A stretch of DNA of 64,000 nt from Pseudomonas sp. PH1b (GCF_000633395.1 NZ_AYMU01000029.1:44585-108584); one strand, 5' to 3'. Counted from the first letter of the stretch, positions 25,062 to 34,026 are shown. Notes: generated by a model not told the origin, from the sequence alone. Made by a program: numbers and translations.

Positions 25062-26096
25062 TTAGCGCATCAGGTTGGTCCACAGGCGGTCGGCGAGGCG
25101 GATTGCGCCTTCGCCGCAGGTCTGGCTGAAGACCACCTTGGTGCCCTCGGGAATGTGCAGCTCGGGGGCGTCCTTGAGGCCGGCGTCGAGGAAGGGTTCG
25201 ACGCCCTTGATCGGGCTCTGGTGCTTGAGGAAGTTCTGGGTCATGGCGGCGTTCTCAGGCTGGCTGAGGAAGGCGATGAAGGCCTTGGCGTTCGCCGGGT
25301 TCTTGCTGCCCTTGGGGATGACCATGTTGTCCACCCAGGCCAGCACGCCTTCCTTCGGGTAGAGGTATTTCAGGCTGGGTTTCATTTCCCGGGCGCGCAT
25401 CGACGAGCCGCCCCAGAACATCGACATGTCGATTTCCCCGGCCGCCAGGTTCTCGCGGATCGAACCGGCCTTGGAGCTGTAGGTCTTGACGAAGGGCTTC
25501 TGCGTCTTGAGCAGGGTGAGGATCTGCTGCATCTGCTTGGGGTCTTCGCTGCACAGCGGGATGTCCAGGTACAGGCTGGCCATGTCGATCACTTCACTGA
25601 CCGAGTCGAACATGTTGATCCGCCCCTGCAGTTCGGCCGGCGGCTGGTAGAGCACCTTGTAGCTGTCGCTCGGGCCCTGGTAGCGCTCGGCATTGAGCAC
25701 CACGCTGGTGGTGCCCCAGATGAACGGCACCGAGTAGGCGCCTTCCGGGTCCCAGGTGGGGTTCTTCAGGTTGTCGACCACGCTGGCGTAGTAGGGCTGC
25801 TTGGCCGGGTCGAAGCGCTCCAGCAACTGCTCCTTGACCAGGATCGGGATGAACTGGTGGGAGGGGATCGCCACGTCGTAGCCGGTGCCGCCCTGTTTCA
25901 GCTTGGCCAGCAGGGTTTCGTTGGAATCGTAGGAGTCCACCGTGACCTCGATACCGGTCTGTTTCTGGAACTTGGCGAGGATTTCCGGCGAAAAGTAGCC
26001 GCTCCAGCTCACGACGTTGAGTTTCTCGGCGGCCTGCACCGCCAGTGGCAGGCTCAGCAGCAGCGAGGTACCCAGACTTGCGATCAACTTGCTCAT
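25062..26096 (-). CDS. Polyamine-type ABC transporter substrate-binding protein (PotD/PotF-like)
   Basis: 344 residues. A cleavable signal peptide ends at LPLAVQAA, and mature protein starts with EKLNVVSWSGYFSPEILAKFQKQTGIEV, the hallmark opening of PotD/PotF binding proteins. GGTGYDVAIPSHQF and MFWGGSSMRAREM are further family features. It should capture a polyamine or related cationic or amide compound in the periplasm. It follows the two permease genes (27-base gap) and precedes the amidase. Exact ligand not readable. Confidence 0.9.
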   Translation of the reverse strand: MSKLIASLGTSLLLSLPLAVQAAEKLNVVSWSGYFSPEILAKFQKQTGIEVTVDSYDSNETLLAKLKQGGTGYDVAIPSHQFIPILVKEQLLERFDPAKQPYYASVVDNLKNPTWDPEGAYSVPFIWGTTSVVLNAERYQGPSDSYKVLYQPPAELQGRINMFDSVSEVIDMASLYLDIPLCSEDPKQMQQILTLLKTQKPFVKTYSSKAGSIRENLAAGEIDMSMFWGGSSMRAREMKPSLKYLYPKEGVLAWVDNMVIPKGSKNPANAKAFIAFLSQPENAAMTQNFLKHQSPIKGVEPFLDAGLKDAPELHIPEGTKVVFSQTCGEGAIRLADRLWTNLMR

Positions 26097-26123
26097 GGCA
26101 TTTCCCCAGGGTCAGTGGAAGGT

Positions 26124-26933
26124 TCAAGCGTGTTTCTTGCTCAACAGGTAAGAGAGGCTGACGAACAGCACCGAGACGCCGAGGATCAGCGTCGACACGG
26201 CGTTGACGTCGGGTGTCACGCCCATGCGCAACAGGCCGAAGATGAAGATCGGCAAGGTGGTGGTACCGGCCTGGGACACCATCATCGAGATCACGAAGTT
26301 ATCCAGGGACACGATGAAGGCCAGCATCAACCCGGAGACGATCCCCGGCATCAGCAGCGGCAGGGTGACCTTGCGAAAGGTGCGCCAGGGGCCGGCGTAC
26401 AGGTCCGCCGCAGCGTGCTCCAGGGACAGGTCCATGTCGTTGAGGCGGGCGCGGATCGGCAGGTAGGCGAAGGGGATGCAGAACACCGTGTGGGCGATGA
26501 TCAGGTTGCCGTAGCCCAGGGACAGCCCCAGGGTGGAGAACAGCGCCAGGGTGGCCACGCCGACGACGATTTCCGGCAGCACCAGGGGCAGCATGATGGC
26601 GCCCATGGACAGTTGCAGGCCCTTGAATTTCGCCCCGCGTGAAGTGCCCAGGGCCGCCAGGGTGGCGATGGCGGTGGCCGCCATGCTGGCGCACACGGCG
26701 ATCAGCAGGCTGTTGCCGGCCGCCTGGCGCAGGGCCTGGTTGGCGAACGCGGCGCGGTACCAGTCGAGGCTGAAGCCGCTCCACACCGTGGCCGACTGGT
26801 TGGCGTTGAAGGAAAACACCACCAGCACCAGGATCGGCGCGTAGAGGTACAGGTAGAACAGAAAGCTGAAGCCACCGAAGCCGGGAAAGTCCTGGACGCC
26901 GAGGCCGTTGCGCTTGAACAGGCTGATCATCAT
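26124..26933 (-). CDS. Polyamine-type ABC transporter permease (PotC/PotI-like)
   Basis: 269 residues with about six hydrophobic helices. The first helix FLFYLYLYAPILVLVVFSFN is characteristic of PotC-type subunits. The coupling EAA loop reads EHAAADLYAGPWRTFRKVTLPLLMPGI (about residues 155-181), where the helical loop contacts the ATPase. Its start overlaps the stop of the partner permease by four bases. It forms half of the inner-membrane channel of the polyamine-type importer. Confidence 0.9.
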   Translation of the reverse strand: MMISLFKRNGLGVQDFPGFGGFSFLFYLYLYAPILVLVVFSFNANQSATVWSGFSLDWYRAAFANQALRQAAGNSLLIAVCASMAATAIATLAALGTSRGAKFKGLQLSMGAIMLPLVLPEIVVGVATLALFSTLGLSLGYGNLIIAHTVFCIPFAYLPIRARLNDMDLSLEHAAADLYAGPWRTFRKVTLPLLMPGIVSGLMLAFIVSLDNFVISMMVSQAGTTTLPIFIFGLLRMGVTPDVNAVSTLILGVSVLFVSLSYLLSKKHA

Positions 26934-27850
26934 GCACCTTCCTGGAGGGTTCGCTGGCGTTGGGCACGCAGGGCGTAGACGGTCAGTACCAGCATCACCG
27001 CGGCCATCAGCACCAGGGACAGGGCGGCGCCGAAGGGCCAGTTACGGGCATCGCTGAACTGGCGGAAGATCAGGTTGCCGAGCATCATCTTGGTCCCGCC
27101 GCCCAGCAGTTCCGGGGCGATCATGGCCCCCAGGCACGGCACGAAGGTGAGGATGGCGCCGGCGAAGATTCCCGGCTTGGCGATCGGCAGCACCACCTTG
27201 CGCAGGGTACGAATGCGCCCGGCGTAGAGGTCCTGGGCGGCTTCCAGCAGGCGGGTGTCCATCTTTTCCAGGGTGGCGTAGATCGGCAGTACCACGAAGG
27301 GCGCGTAGGTGTAGACCAGCCCCAGCAGCACCGCGCCGTCGGTGTACAGCAGTTGCAGCGGCTCGTGGATGATCCCCAGGCCCATCAGGCTGTTGTTGAT
27401 CACCCCGGTGTTGCGCAGCAGCAGGATCCAGGCGTAGGTGCGGATCAGCAGGTTGGCCCAGAACGGCACGGTGATCAGGAAGATCAGCAGGCCGCGTCGC
27501 TGCACCGGTTGCATGGCCAGCCACACCGCCACCGGAAAACCGATCAGCAGGGTGATCACCGTGGTCAACCCGGCGATACCGATGGAACGCAGGGCGATCA
27601 GCAGGTAGGAGTCGGCGAAGGCCAGGCTGTCGTCCAGTTGCCGTTCGAACAGCAATGAGGTGTAGGCGTCGCTGCTGAAGACCTTGTTCACCCCGCCGTA
27701 GGGGTTGGCTTCCATCAGTGAGTAGCCGATGACAATAAGGATCGGCACGATCAGGAACAGGCCGATGGCGACCAGGGCCGGGCTGACCCCGAGAAAGCTG
27801 CGCAGGGCCTTGCGCCGTTCCAGGTGCTGGGAAATCGAAGAAGCGTGCAT
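26930..27850 (-). CDS. Polyamine-type ABC transporter permease (PotB/PotH-like)
   Basis: 306 residues with about six membrane helices, the first being LVAIGLFLIVPILIVIGYSL. The EAA loop is LLEAAQDLYAGRIRTLRKVVLPIAKPGI (about residues 200-227). It pairs with the PotC-like subunit to form the pore. The gene follows the ATPase gene by 15 bases and overlaps the second permease by four. Confidence 0.9.
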   Translation of the reverse strand: MHASSISQHLERRKALRSFLGVSPALVAIGLFLIVPILIVIGYSLMEANPYGGVNKVFSSDAYTSLLFERQLDDSLAFADSYLLIALRSIGIAGLTTVITLLIGFPVAVWLAMQPVQRRGLLIFLITVPFWANLLIRTYAWILLLRNTGVINNSLMGLGIIHEPLQLLYTDGAVLLGLVYTYAPFVVLPIYATLEKMDTRLLEAAQDLYAGRIRTLRKVVLPIAKPGIFAGAILTFVPCLGAMIAPELLGGGTKMMLGNLIFRQFSDARNWPFGAALSLVLMAAVMLVLTVYALRAQRQRTLQEGA

Positions 27851-27865
27851 GGCGAATCCTCGTGG

Positions 27866-28984
27866 TCAATCCAGCAGGACGCTGGCGCTGCCGCGCTCGA
27901 ACAGCAACCCGGCACTGCTGCCTACGTTCAGGCGCGGGTTATGTTCGAGGCTGTTGGGCGTGCGTACGGTGAGGCGCGTGCCGTCGCCGAGGCTGACCTG
28001 GTATTGCAGGTCGGTGCCCAGGTAGATCAGCGCCTCGATACGGCACGCCAGGGCGCCTTCCACGGCGTCACTGCGCAGGTGCAGGCGCTCCGGACGCACC
28101 GACAGGGTGACCTGCTGGCCGATCTGGGCCGCGCTGCACGGTTGCGCCGGCAGTGTCTGCCCGGCGGGCCCGCTGAACCAGGCCAGGCCCGATTCGACAC
28201 GGCTGACGGTGGCCTGGATAAAGTTGGTTTCGCCGATGAAGTCGGCGACGAAGCGGTTGCGCGGCTGCTCGTAGATTTCTTCCGGGCGGCCCACTTGCTG
28301 AACTTCGCCTTCGGAGAGCACAGCGATGCGGTCGGACAGGGTCAGGGCTTCTTCCTGGTCATGGGTGACGAAGATGAAGGTGATGCCGGTCTTGGCCTGG
28401 ATGGTCTTGAGTTCTTCACGCATGGCCTGGCGCAGCTTGAGGTCCAGGGCCGATAGCGGTTCGTCCAGCAGCAGCACCTTGGGATGGGGCGCCAGGGCCC
28501 GGGCCAGGGCAATGCGCTGCTGCTGGCCGCCGGAGAGCTGGTTGGGCTTGCGCCCGGCGAAGCGTTCCATCTGCACCAGGGCCAGCATCTCGCGCACCCG
28601 CTCGGCGATCTGCGCCTTGCTCAGCACCTGGCCCATGGGCCGGGACTCCAGGCCGAAGGCCAGGTTCTCGGCCAGGGTCATGTGGGGAAACAGGGCGTAG
28701 TGCTGGAACACCGTGTTCACCGGGCGCTCGAAGGGCGGCCGGTCAGCGATGTTCTCGCCATAGAGGAGGATCTCGCCCTGGGTCGGGAATTCGAACCCGG
28801 CGATCATCCGCAGCAGGGTGGTCTTGCCGCAGCCGGACGGGCCGAGCAGGGTGAAGAATTCGTTGTCGCGGATGTCCAGGTCGATGTGCTTCAGGGCCAC
28901 CGGGCCGCTGTGTGGATCGCCGTAGACCTTGCGCACCGAGCGGATGGACACCGCCAGCGTTTGCAGCGAATGCAGGGCATTCAT
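27866..28984 (-). CDS. Polyamine-type ABC transporter ATP-binding protein (PotA/PotG-like)
   Basis: 372 residues. Walker A is GPSGCGKTT (about residues 49-57), the signature is LSGGQQQRIALARAL, Walker B is VLLLDEPLSALD, and the switch histidine follows in FVTHDQEEALTLSD. A C-terminal TOBE domain of about 100 residues ends the protein, as in PotA. It powers import through the two permeases encoded next. It is the first gene of the five-gene operon, divergent from the LysR gene at 29223. Confidence 0.92.
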   Translation of the reverse strand: MNALHSLQTLAVSIRSVRKVYGDPHSGPVALKHIDLDIRDNEFFTLLGPSGCGKTTLLRMIAGFEFPTQGEILLYGENIADRPPFERPVNTVFQHYALFPHMTLAENLAFGLESRPMGQVLSKAQIAERVREMLALVQMERFAGRKPNQLSGGQQQRIALARALAPHPKVLLLDEPLSALDLKLRQAMREELKTIQAKTGITFIFVTHDQEEALTLSDRIAVLSEGEVQQVGRPEEIYEQPRNRFVADFIGETNFIQATVSRVESGLAWFSGPAGQTLPAQPCSAAQIGQQVTLSVRPERLHLRSDAVEGALACRIEALIYLGTDLQYQVSLGDGTRLTVRTPNSLEHNPRLNVGSSAGLLFERGSASVLLD

Positions 28985-29171
28985 GCCTTACCTCCGATTC
29001 CCCCATCGCCCTGTCGGCAGGGTCGCGCCGTCGGGCCATGGATATTATTTTTTTGGGCAGGATCGAGATGTTCGGGTGTGTGGAAAGCCTTTCTTTTCGG
29101 GCGTTCCGGGCGTTCTTGTTGTTTTGTGCTGGGCTGATTATCAGTGAGGGGTTGCAGGGGCGAAACATCAA

Positions 29172-29194
29172 TTTTAACATACGAGCTGTTAAAA
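29172..29194. promoter_or_regulatory. Palindrome in the LysR/ABC-operon intergenic region
   Basis: TTTTAACA-N7-TGTTAAAA, a perfect eight-base inverted repeat, sits 29-51 bases before the LysR start and in the 238-base divergent region of the transporter operon. It contains the T-N11-A pattern of LysR sites. The symmetry is seen; LysR binding is inferred. Confidence 0.55.
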
Positions 29195-29222
29195 AATTTA
29201 ATAGCCAAGAGCCTGCGAAACC

Positions 29223-30128
29223 ATGGTCGACCAGCGTTTGCCGCCGTTGAATGCCGTGCGTGCCTTTGATGCCGCCGCCCGCCTGGGCAGCTACGTCGAA
29301 GCCTCGAAGGCCTTGCACGTGACCCAGCCCGCCATTGGCCGGCATGTGAAGCTGCTGGAGGAATGGCTTGGGGTGCAGCTGTTTGAACGCACCTCTCGCG
29401 GCGTGACCTTGACGAGCGCGGGGGAGAAATACCACCGCAAGATCGCCGCTGCCCTGCAGTTGATCATCGAGGCCGGGCGCGAAGCCCAGCCCAGGGCCGC
29501 CGAACGCTGGCTGCGGATCATGGTGGTGCCCGGGTTTGCCAAGCGTTGGCTGACCCCGCGCCTGGAAGCCCTGCGTCACCTGCGGCCGGGCCTGAAGTTC
29601 GCCATCGAGCCGAACTCGACCTTTACCGAAGTCGACGCCAGGACCAGCGACCTGGGGATCGCCTACGGCCTGGACGGGCAGTACCCCGAGTCCCGGGTGA
29701 GCCTGATCTGCCCCCGGGTGTTTCCCATCTGCACCCCGGCCTACCTGGCCAGCATCGAACCGGTCACGGTTCCGGCGGACTTGGCGCGGCACGAGCTGAT
29801 CCACTTCGATGATGGCGAGTGGTGGAACATGTGGTTTGCCGCCAATGGCCTGGATATCCACCTCAGTTCCGACCTGATCTACGTGAACAACGACCATGCC
29901 TTGTCGGTGGCCGAGAGCGGGCAGGGCATTGCCCTGGCCAACGAAGTGCTGGTGCGCGAGGAGCTCAAGGCCGGCCGGCTGGTGCGGGTGCTGGAGGATC
30001 AGGTCAAGCTGGAAAGCTACCGGGTACTGCCCCCCCACAATGAGTGGTCGGCGGATGTGGAGTGGTTCGTCCAGTGGCTCAAGGCCGAGCTGGAAGCGGA
30101 TTTTCCCGAGGCGCACATCAGCCAGTGA
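29223..30128 (+). CDS. LysR-family transcriptional regulator (GcvA-like subgroup)
   Basis: 301 residues. The opening RLPPLNAVRAFDAAARLGSYVEAS is typical of the GcvA branch. The helix-turn-helix is in LGSYVEASKALHVTQPAIGRHVKLLEEWLG (about residues 22-51). The wing is FERTSRGVTLTSAG. Divergent from the polyamine-type transporter and amidase operon, which it most likely controls, probably through the TTTTAACA palindrome just before its own start. Confidence 0.88.
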   Translation: MVDQRLPPLNAVRAFDAAARLGSYVEASKALHVTQPAIGRHVKLLEEWLGVQLFERTSRGVTLTSAGEKYHRKIAAALQLIIEAGREAQPRAAERWLRIMVVPGFAKRWLTPRLEALRHLRPGLKFAIEPNSTFTEVDARTSDLGIAYGLDGQYPESRVSLICPRVFPICTPAYLASIEPVTVPADLARHELIHFDDGEWWNMWFAANGLDIHLSSDLIYVNNDHALSVAESGQGIALANEVLVREELKAGRLVRVLEDQVKLESYRVLPPHNEWSADVEWFVQWLKAELEADFPEAHISQ

Positions 30129-30282
30129 GCGGCACAGCAGGCCCCGGCGCCGTCTGCCATGGCGCTTGCCTGCACTGACGGGAAGAGGTCGTTAGCAAGC
30201 TAATGGGATGGCGCGACCCCATTGAAAAATGGCACATTGGCGCACCCGCACCTGTGCACCCACCCGTTGTACGGAAAATCCT

Positions 30283-31500
30283 ATGGCTAGCAGCAACCCT
30301 CAGACCGTCGCAACGACGGCTTCCCCTGCTTCGCAAAGCAGTCCACTGGTCTTGCGCATCATCGGCGCGGTGGCCCTGGCGCATTTGATCAACGACCTGA
30401 TCCAGGCGGTGTTGCCGGCGATCTACCCGATGCTCAAGAGCAACTACGGCCTGAGCTTTACCCAGGTCGGCCTGATCACCCTGACCTTCCAGCTCACGGC
30501 GTCGTTGCTGCAACCCTGGGTGGGCTACTACACCGACCGGCGGCCGCAACCGTTTTTGCTGCCGGCGGGCATGATCTGCACCCTGGTCGGCATCCTGATG
30601 ATGTCCCAGGTGGGCAGCTTTCCCCTGATCCTGCTGGCGGCCGGGCTGATCGGCATCGGCTCCTCGACCTTTCACCCGGAAGCCTCGCGGGTCGCGCGGC
30701 TGGCCTCGGGCGGGCGCTATGGCCTGGCGCAATCGAGCTTCCAGGTCGGCGGCAATGCCGGCACCGCCTTCGGCCCCTTGCTGGCGGCGGCCATCATCAT
30801 TCCCTACGGCCAGGGCAACGTGGCCTGGTTCGGCCTGTTCGCGCTGTTTGCCCTGGTGGTGCTGTACGCCATCAGCCGCTGGTACGCCAATCATCTGCGC
30901 CTGTACAAGCTCAAGCAGGGCCAGGCGGCCACCCATGGCCTTTCCCGGAAGCGGGTGATCAGCGCCCTCGTGGTCCTCGGGTTGCTGGTGTTTTCCAAGT
31001 ACTTCTACATGGCCAGCTTTACCAGCTATTTCACCTTCTACCTGATCGAGAAGTTCGACCTGTCGGTGGCCAGTTCGCAGTTGCACCTGTTCCTCTTCCT
31101 TGGCGCGGTAGCGGCGGGAACCTTCTTCGGCGGCCCCATCGGCGACAAGATCGGGCGCAAGGCGGTGATCTGGTTCTCGATCCTGGGGGTGGCGCCGTTC
31201 ACCCTGCTGCTGCCCCATGTCGATCTGTTCTGGACCAGCGTCCTGAGCGTGGTGATCGGCTTTATCCTGGCCTCGGCGTTCTCTGCCATCGTGGTCTATG
31301 CCCAGGAACTGGTGCCGGGCAACGTCGGCATGATCGCCGGGGTGTTCTTCGGCCTGATGTTCGGTTTCGGTGGCATCGGTGCGGCCTTGCTGGGGCACCT
31401 GGCGGACATCCATGGCATCGAGTATGTCTACTTCCTGTGCTCGTTCCTGCCGCTGTTCGGGGTGCTGGCGATTTTCCTGCCGCGCACCAGGAAAGCGTGA
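30283..31500 (+). CDS. MFS transporter of the fosmidomycin-resistance (Fsr) family
   Basis: 405 residues from MASSNPQTVATTASPASQ, with the ATG eleven codons before the first helix region; the frame upstream to 30229 is not needed. About 12 hydrophobic helices. Fsr features are AVALAHLINDLIQAVLPAIYPMLK at the first helix, the GYYTDRRPQPF loop (motif A position), and GIGSSTFHPEASRVARLASGGRYGLAQS. Fsr exports fosmidomycin in E. coli, but homologues differ in substrate. It is a single gene ending at a strong hairpin. The short palindrome TTAGC-AA-GCTAA (30192-30203) lies in its upstream region. Confidence 0.9.
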   Translation: MASSNPQTVATTASPASQSSPLVLRIIGAVALAHLINDLIQAVLPAIYPMLKSNYGLSFTQVGLITLTFQLTASLLQPWVGYYTDRRPQPFLLPAGMICTLVGILMMSQVGSFPLILLAAGLIGIGSSTFHPEASRVARLASGGRYGLAQSSFQVGGNAGTAFGPLLAAAIIIPYGQGNVAWFGLFALFALVVLYAISRWYANHLRLYKLKQGQAATHGLSRKRVISALVVLGLLVFSKYFYMASFTSYFTFYLIEKFDLSVASSQLHLFLFLGAVAAGTFFGGPIGDKIGRKAVIWFSILGVAPFTLLLPHVDLFWTSVLSVVIGFILASAFSAIVVYAQELVPGNVGMIAGVFFGLMFGFGGIGAALLGHLADIHGIEYVYFLCSFLPLFGVLAIFLPRTRKA

Positions 31501-31522
31501 TGGCCTGAACGGCATCGGCAAG

Positions 31523-31557
31523 AAAAACGCCCGAGGTCCAAGCCTCGGGCGTTTTGT
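31523..31557. terminator. Bidirectional rho-independent terminator
   Basis: CGCCCGAGG-N6-CCTCGGGCG flanked by AAAAA and TTTTG. It separates the Fsr-like gene from the convergent AraC-type gene. Confidence 0.88.
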
Positions 31558-31569
31558 TTCTGGAGCTCT

Positions 31570-32460
31570 TCAGGGCACTTGCTGATCCTGACCGGCCGCC
31601 TGGCGAAAGGCATTGGGCGACTGGCCAGCCAGGCGCTTGAAGAAGCGCGAGAAATAGGTCGGATCGCTGAAGCCCAGGTTGTCGGACAGCTGGCTGATGC
31701 TGATGTTGGTGTAGATCAGGCCGCGCTTGGCCTCCAGCATCAGGCGCTGGTGGATGATCTGCAGCGCGGTTTGCCCGGCCAGTTCCCGGCACAGGGTGTT
31801 GAGGTGCACGCTGGACAGGCCGATCCGGTGGGCCAGGGATTCCACGCTGGGGTGCTCCTGGTAGTGCTGCTCCACCAGCTTGATGAAGTGCCCCAGCAGG
31901 TGCTGATTACGTTCGCTGCGGTTGCCGGGCACGCTGTTCTGCTGGCCACGGCGACTGATCCATACCATCAGCACATTGACCAGCGAATGCAGGAGCAGGT
32001 CGCGGGCCGAGGCGCTGCCTTCGTACTCATGCAGCAGGGCTTTGAACAGGGTGTTGAGGGTGTTGCGGTCACGGCCCACCGGGTAGTAGCCGGAGGCGGC
32101 GAGCACGGTCAGGGGGGCGCCCAGCTGCGCTTCCAGTTGGGTCACCAGTGGAGCGCCGAGGGTCAGCACGTAGCCTTCGATGTTCTCGGAAAACTGAAAG
32201 CCGTGGACCATCAGCGGCGGCACGACCTGGATCGCCGCTTCACGCACTTCCTGGCGCCGTCCTTCGACCTCCACCAGCGCCTGGCCCCGCTGCACATACA
32301 GCAACTGGTAGAGGTCGGCGTGGCGGTGGGGCTTGATCTCCCAGTGGTGCAGGCTGCTGCGCTTGGGGATCGATTCGCAGTGCAGCAGGTCCGGTGTCGG
32401 CCAGGCCTGGTTTTCGCCATAGAGCTTGAACACGGGGATGCTGGAGAGCTTGGCTTTCAT
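31570..32460 (-). CDS. pobR: AraC-family regulator, probable activator of pobA
   Basis: 296 residues from MKAKLSSIPVFKLYGENQAW; an upstream frame to 32550 is discarded because it runs through the operator region. The N-terminal cupin (about 25-120) includes HHWEIKPHRHADLYQLLYVQRG. The C-terminal double helix-turn-helix includes HRIGLSSVHLNTLCRELAG and LSDNLGFSDPTYFSRFFKRLAG. AraC-type PobR proteins activate pobA when 4-hydroxybenzoate is present, and this gene is divergent from pobA. The assignment rests on family and position. Confidence 0.88.
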   Translation of the reverse strand: MKAKLSSIPVFKLYGENQAWPTPDLLHCESIPKRSSLHHWEIKPHRHADLYQLLYVQRGQALVEVEGRRQEVREAAIQVVPPLMVHGFQFSENIEGYVLTLGAPLVTQLEAQLGAPLTVLAASGYYPVGRDRNTLNTLFKALLHEYEGSASARDLLLHSLVNVLMVWISRRGQQNSVPGNRSERNQHLLGHFIKLVEQHYQEHPSVESLAHRIGLSSVHLNTLCRELAGQTALQIIHQRLMLEAKRGLIYTNISISQLSDNLGFSDPTYFSRFFKRLAGQSPNAFRQAAGQDQQVP

Positions 32461-32523
32461 GGGGCGTGCCCTGGCGGATCTGCATGGCTGGAATGATCGA
32501 TAATCGAACGCTGTTTTCAAAAG

Positions 32524-32579
32524 TGCATTTTTACAGCGGCTAATCACCATTTATTCAGGTTTTTGTCGGCAAAAATGCA
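32524..32579. promoter_or_regulatory. Inverted repeat in the pobR-pobA intergenic region
   Basis: TGCATTTTT (32524-32532) and AAAAATGCA (32571-32579) are perfect inverted nine-base copies separated by 38 bases between the divergent genes. Centre-to-centre spacing is 47 bases, about 4.5 helical turns. Good candidate half-sites for the AraC-type regulator; binding inferred. Confidence 0.5.
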
Positions 32580-32652
32580 GGGGTACAACAATAACCATAA
32601 ATTCCAGCCTTCGCCCAGCGGGCGACTGGAATGCCCTTGTGAGACGACAACA

Positions 32653-33840
32653 ATGAAAACTCAGGTTGCGATTATCGGCGCCGGGCCTTCGGGCCTGCTT
32701 CTTGGCCAACTGCTGCACAAGGCCGGCATCCAGACAGTGATTGTCGAACGCCAGACCGCAGATTATGTCCTCGGACGGATCCGGGCCGGGGTGCTGGAAC
32801 AAGGCACCGTGGACATGCTGCGCGAGGCCGGGGTGGCCCAGCGCATGGATGCCGAAGGCCTGGTTCACGAAGGGGTCGAGTTGTTGATGGGCGGCAAGCG
32901 CGTGCGCATCGACCTCAAGGCCCTGACCGGCGGCAAGACGGTGATGGTCTATGGTCAGACCGAAGTCACCCGCGACCTGATGCAAGCCCGTGCCGCCAGT
33001 GGCGCGCCGATCATCTACTCGGCGGACAATGTGCAGCCCCATGGCATGCAGGACGGGCAGCCCTACCTCACCTATGAGAAAGACGGCCAGCAGCACCGCA
33101 TCGACTGCGACTACATCGCCGGCTGCGACGGTTTTCATGGGGTGGCGCGCAAGAGCATTCCCGAGGCGGTGCTCACCCACTATGAACGCGAGTACCCGTT
33201 CGGCTGGCTGGGGCTGCTGTCCGATACCCCGCCGGTCAACCATGAGTTGATCTACGGCCAGCATGAGCGCGGTTTTGTGCTTTGCAGCCAGCGCTCCCTG
33301 ACCCGCAGCCGGTATTACCTGCAAGTGCCGCTGACCGACAAGGTCGAGGATTGGTCCGACCAGCGCTTCTGGAGCGAGCTTGCCAAGCGCCTGCCACAGG
33401 AGGTGGCGGAGCAACTGGTGCAAGGGCCGTCTCTGGAGAAGAGCATCGCGCCGCTGCGCAGCTATGTGGTGGAGCCGATGCAGTACGGCAAGCTGTTCCT
33501 GGTGGGCGACGCCGCTCATATCGTGCCGCCCACTGGGGCCAAGGGCCTGAACCTGGCGGCTTCCGACGTGTGCTACCTGTACCGCATCCTGGTCAAGGTC
33601 TATCAGGAAGGGCGCACCGACCTGCTGGAAAAATACTCGGAGCTGGCCTTGCGCCGGGTGTGGAAGGGCGAGCGTTTCAGCTGGTTCATGACCAACCTGC
33701 TGCACGATTTCGGTGAGCATCAGGACGCCTGGGATCACAAGATGCAGCAGGCCGATCGCGAGTATTTCCTCAACTCCCACGCAGGCCTGGTGAACATTGC
33801 CGAGAACTATGTGGGCCTGCCTTACGAAGAAGTCTGCTGA
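32653..33840 (+). CDS. pobA: 4-hydroxybenzoate 3-monooxygenase
   Basis: 395 residues, one more than the well-studied Pseudomonas enzyme. It hydroxylates 4-hydroxybenzoate to protocatechuate with NADPH and oxygen, feeding the beta-ketoadipate pathway in the cytoplasm. The FAD motif is IIGAGPSGLLLGQLL (residues 7-21), the ribose-binding motif is LVGDAAHIVPPTGAKGLNLAASD, and the family start LGRIRAGVLEQGTVDML is present. No protocatechuate dioxygenase gene is nearby. Divergent from the AraC-type activator. Confidence 0.96.
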   Translation: MKTQVAIIGAGPSGLLLGQLLHKAGIQTVIVERQTADYVLGRIRAGVLEQGTVDMLREAGVAQRMDAEGLVHEGVELLMGGKRVRIDLKALTGGKTVMVYGQTEVTRDLMQARAASGAPIIYSADNVQPHGMQDGQPYLTYEKDGQQHRIDCDYIAGCDGFHGVARKSIPEAVLTHYEREYPFGWLGLLSDTPPVNHELIYGQHERGFVLCSQRSLTRSRYYLQVPLTDKVEDWSDQRFWSELAKRLPQEVAEQLVQGPSLEKSIAPLRSYVVEPMQYGKLFLVGDAAHIVPPTGAKGLNLAASDVCYLYRILVKVYQEGRTDLLEKYSELALRRVWKGERFSWFMTNLLHDFGEHQDAWDHKMQQADREYFLNSHAGLVNIAENYVGLPYEEVC

Positions 33841-33848
33841 ATTGAAAG

Positions 33849-33884
33849 CGCCGAAACCGTCCCCGGGCAGGGGCGGTCTCGGCG
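33849..33884 (+). terminator. Hairpin after pobA, possible terminator
   Basis: GCCGAAACCGTCCCC pairs with GGGGCGGTCTCGGC around GGGCA, with one mismatch and wobbles. No T tract follows, so intrinsic termination is uncertain. Confidence 0.5.
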
Positions 33885-33946
33885 TATTCGGCTGCGGATC
33901 AGTCACTGGAGAGACTGTATCGGCTTTGTAATATTTCTATTTCTAA

Positions 33947-33963
33947 ATGCTAATCATTAGCAT
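33947..33963 (+). promoter_or_regulatory. Fur box
   Basis: ATGCTAATCATTAGCAT is a palindrome symmetric except for its centre and carries the TAATCATTA core of the Fur consensus. It lies 64-80 bases before the TonB receptor start. Iron repression of the receptor is inferred. Confidence 0.75.
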
Positions 33964-34026
33964 TACACTTCGATCCCCTCCCTTTTGCACCTTATGGGTG
34001 CATGGAATCGACAAGGATCGTTTGTA

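Noticed and set aside
30192..30203. TTAGC-AA-GCTAA palindrome upstream of the Fsr-like gene
   Set aside because: Perfect but short, with no adjacent regulator; could arise by chance.
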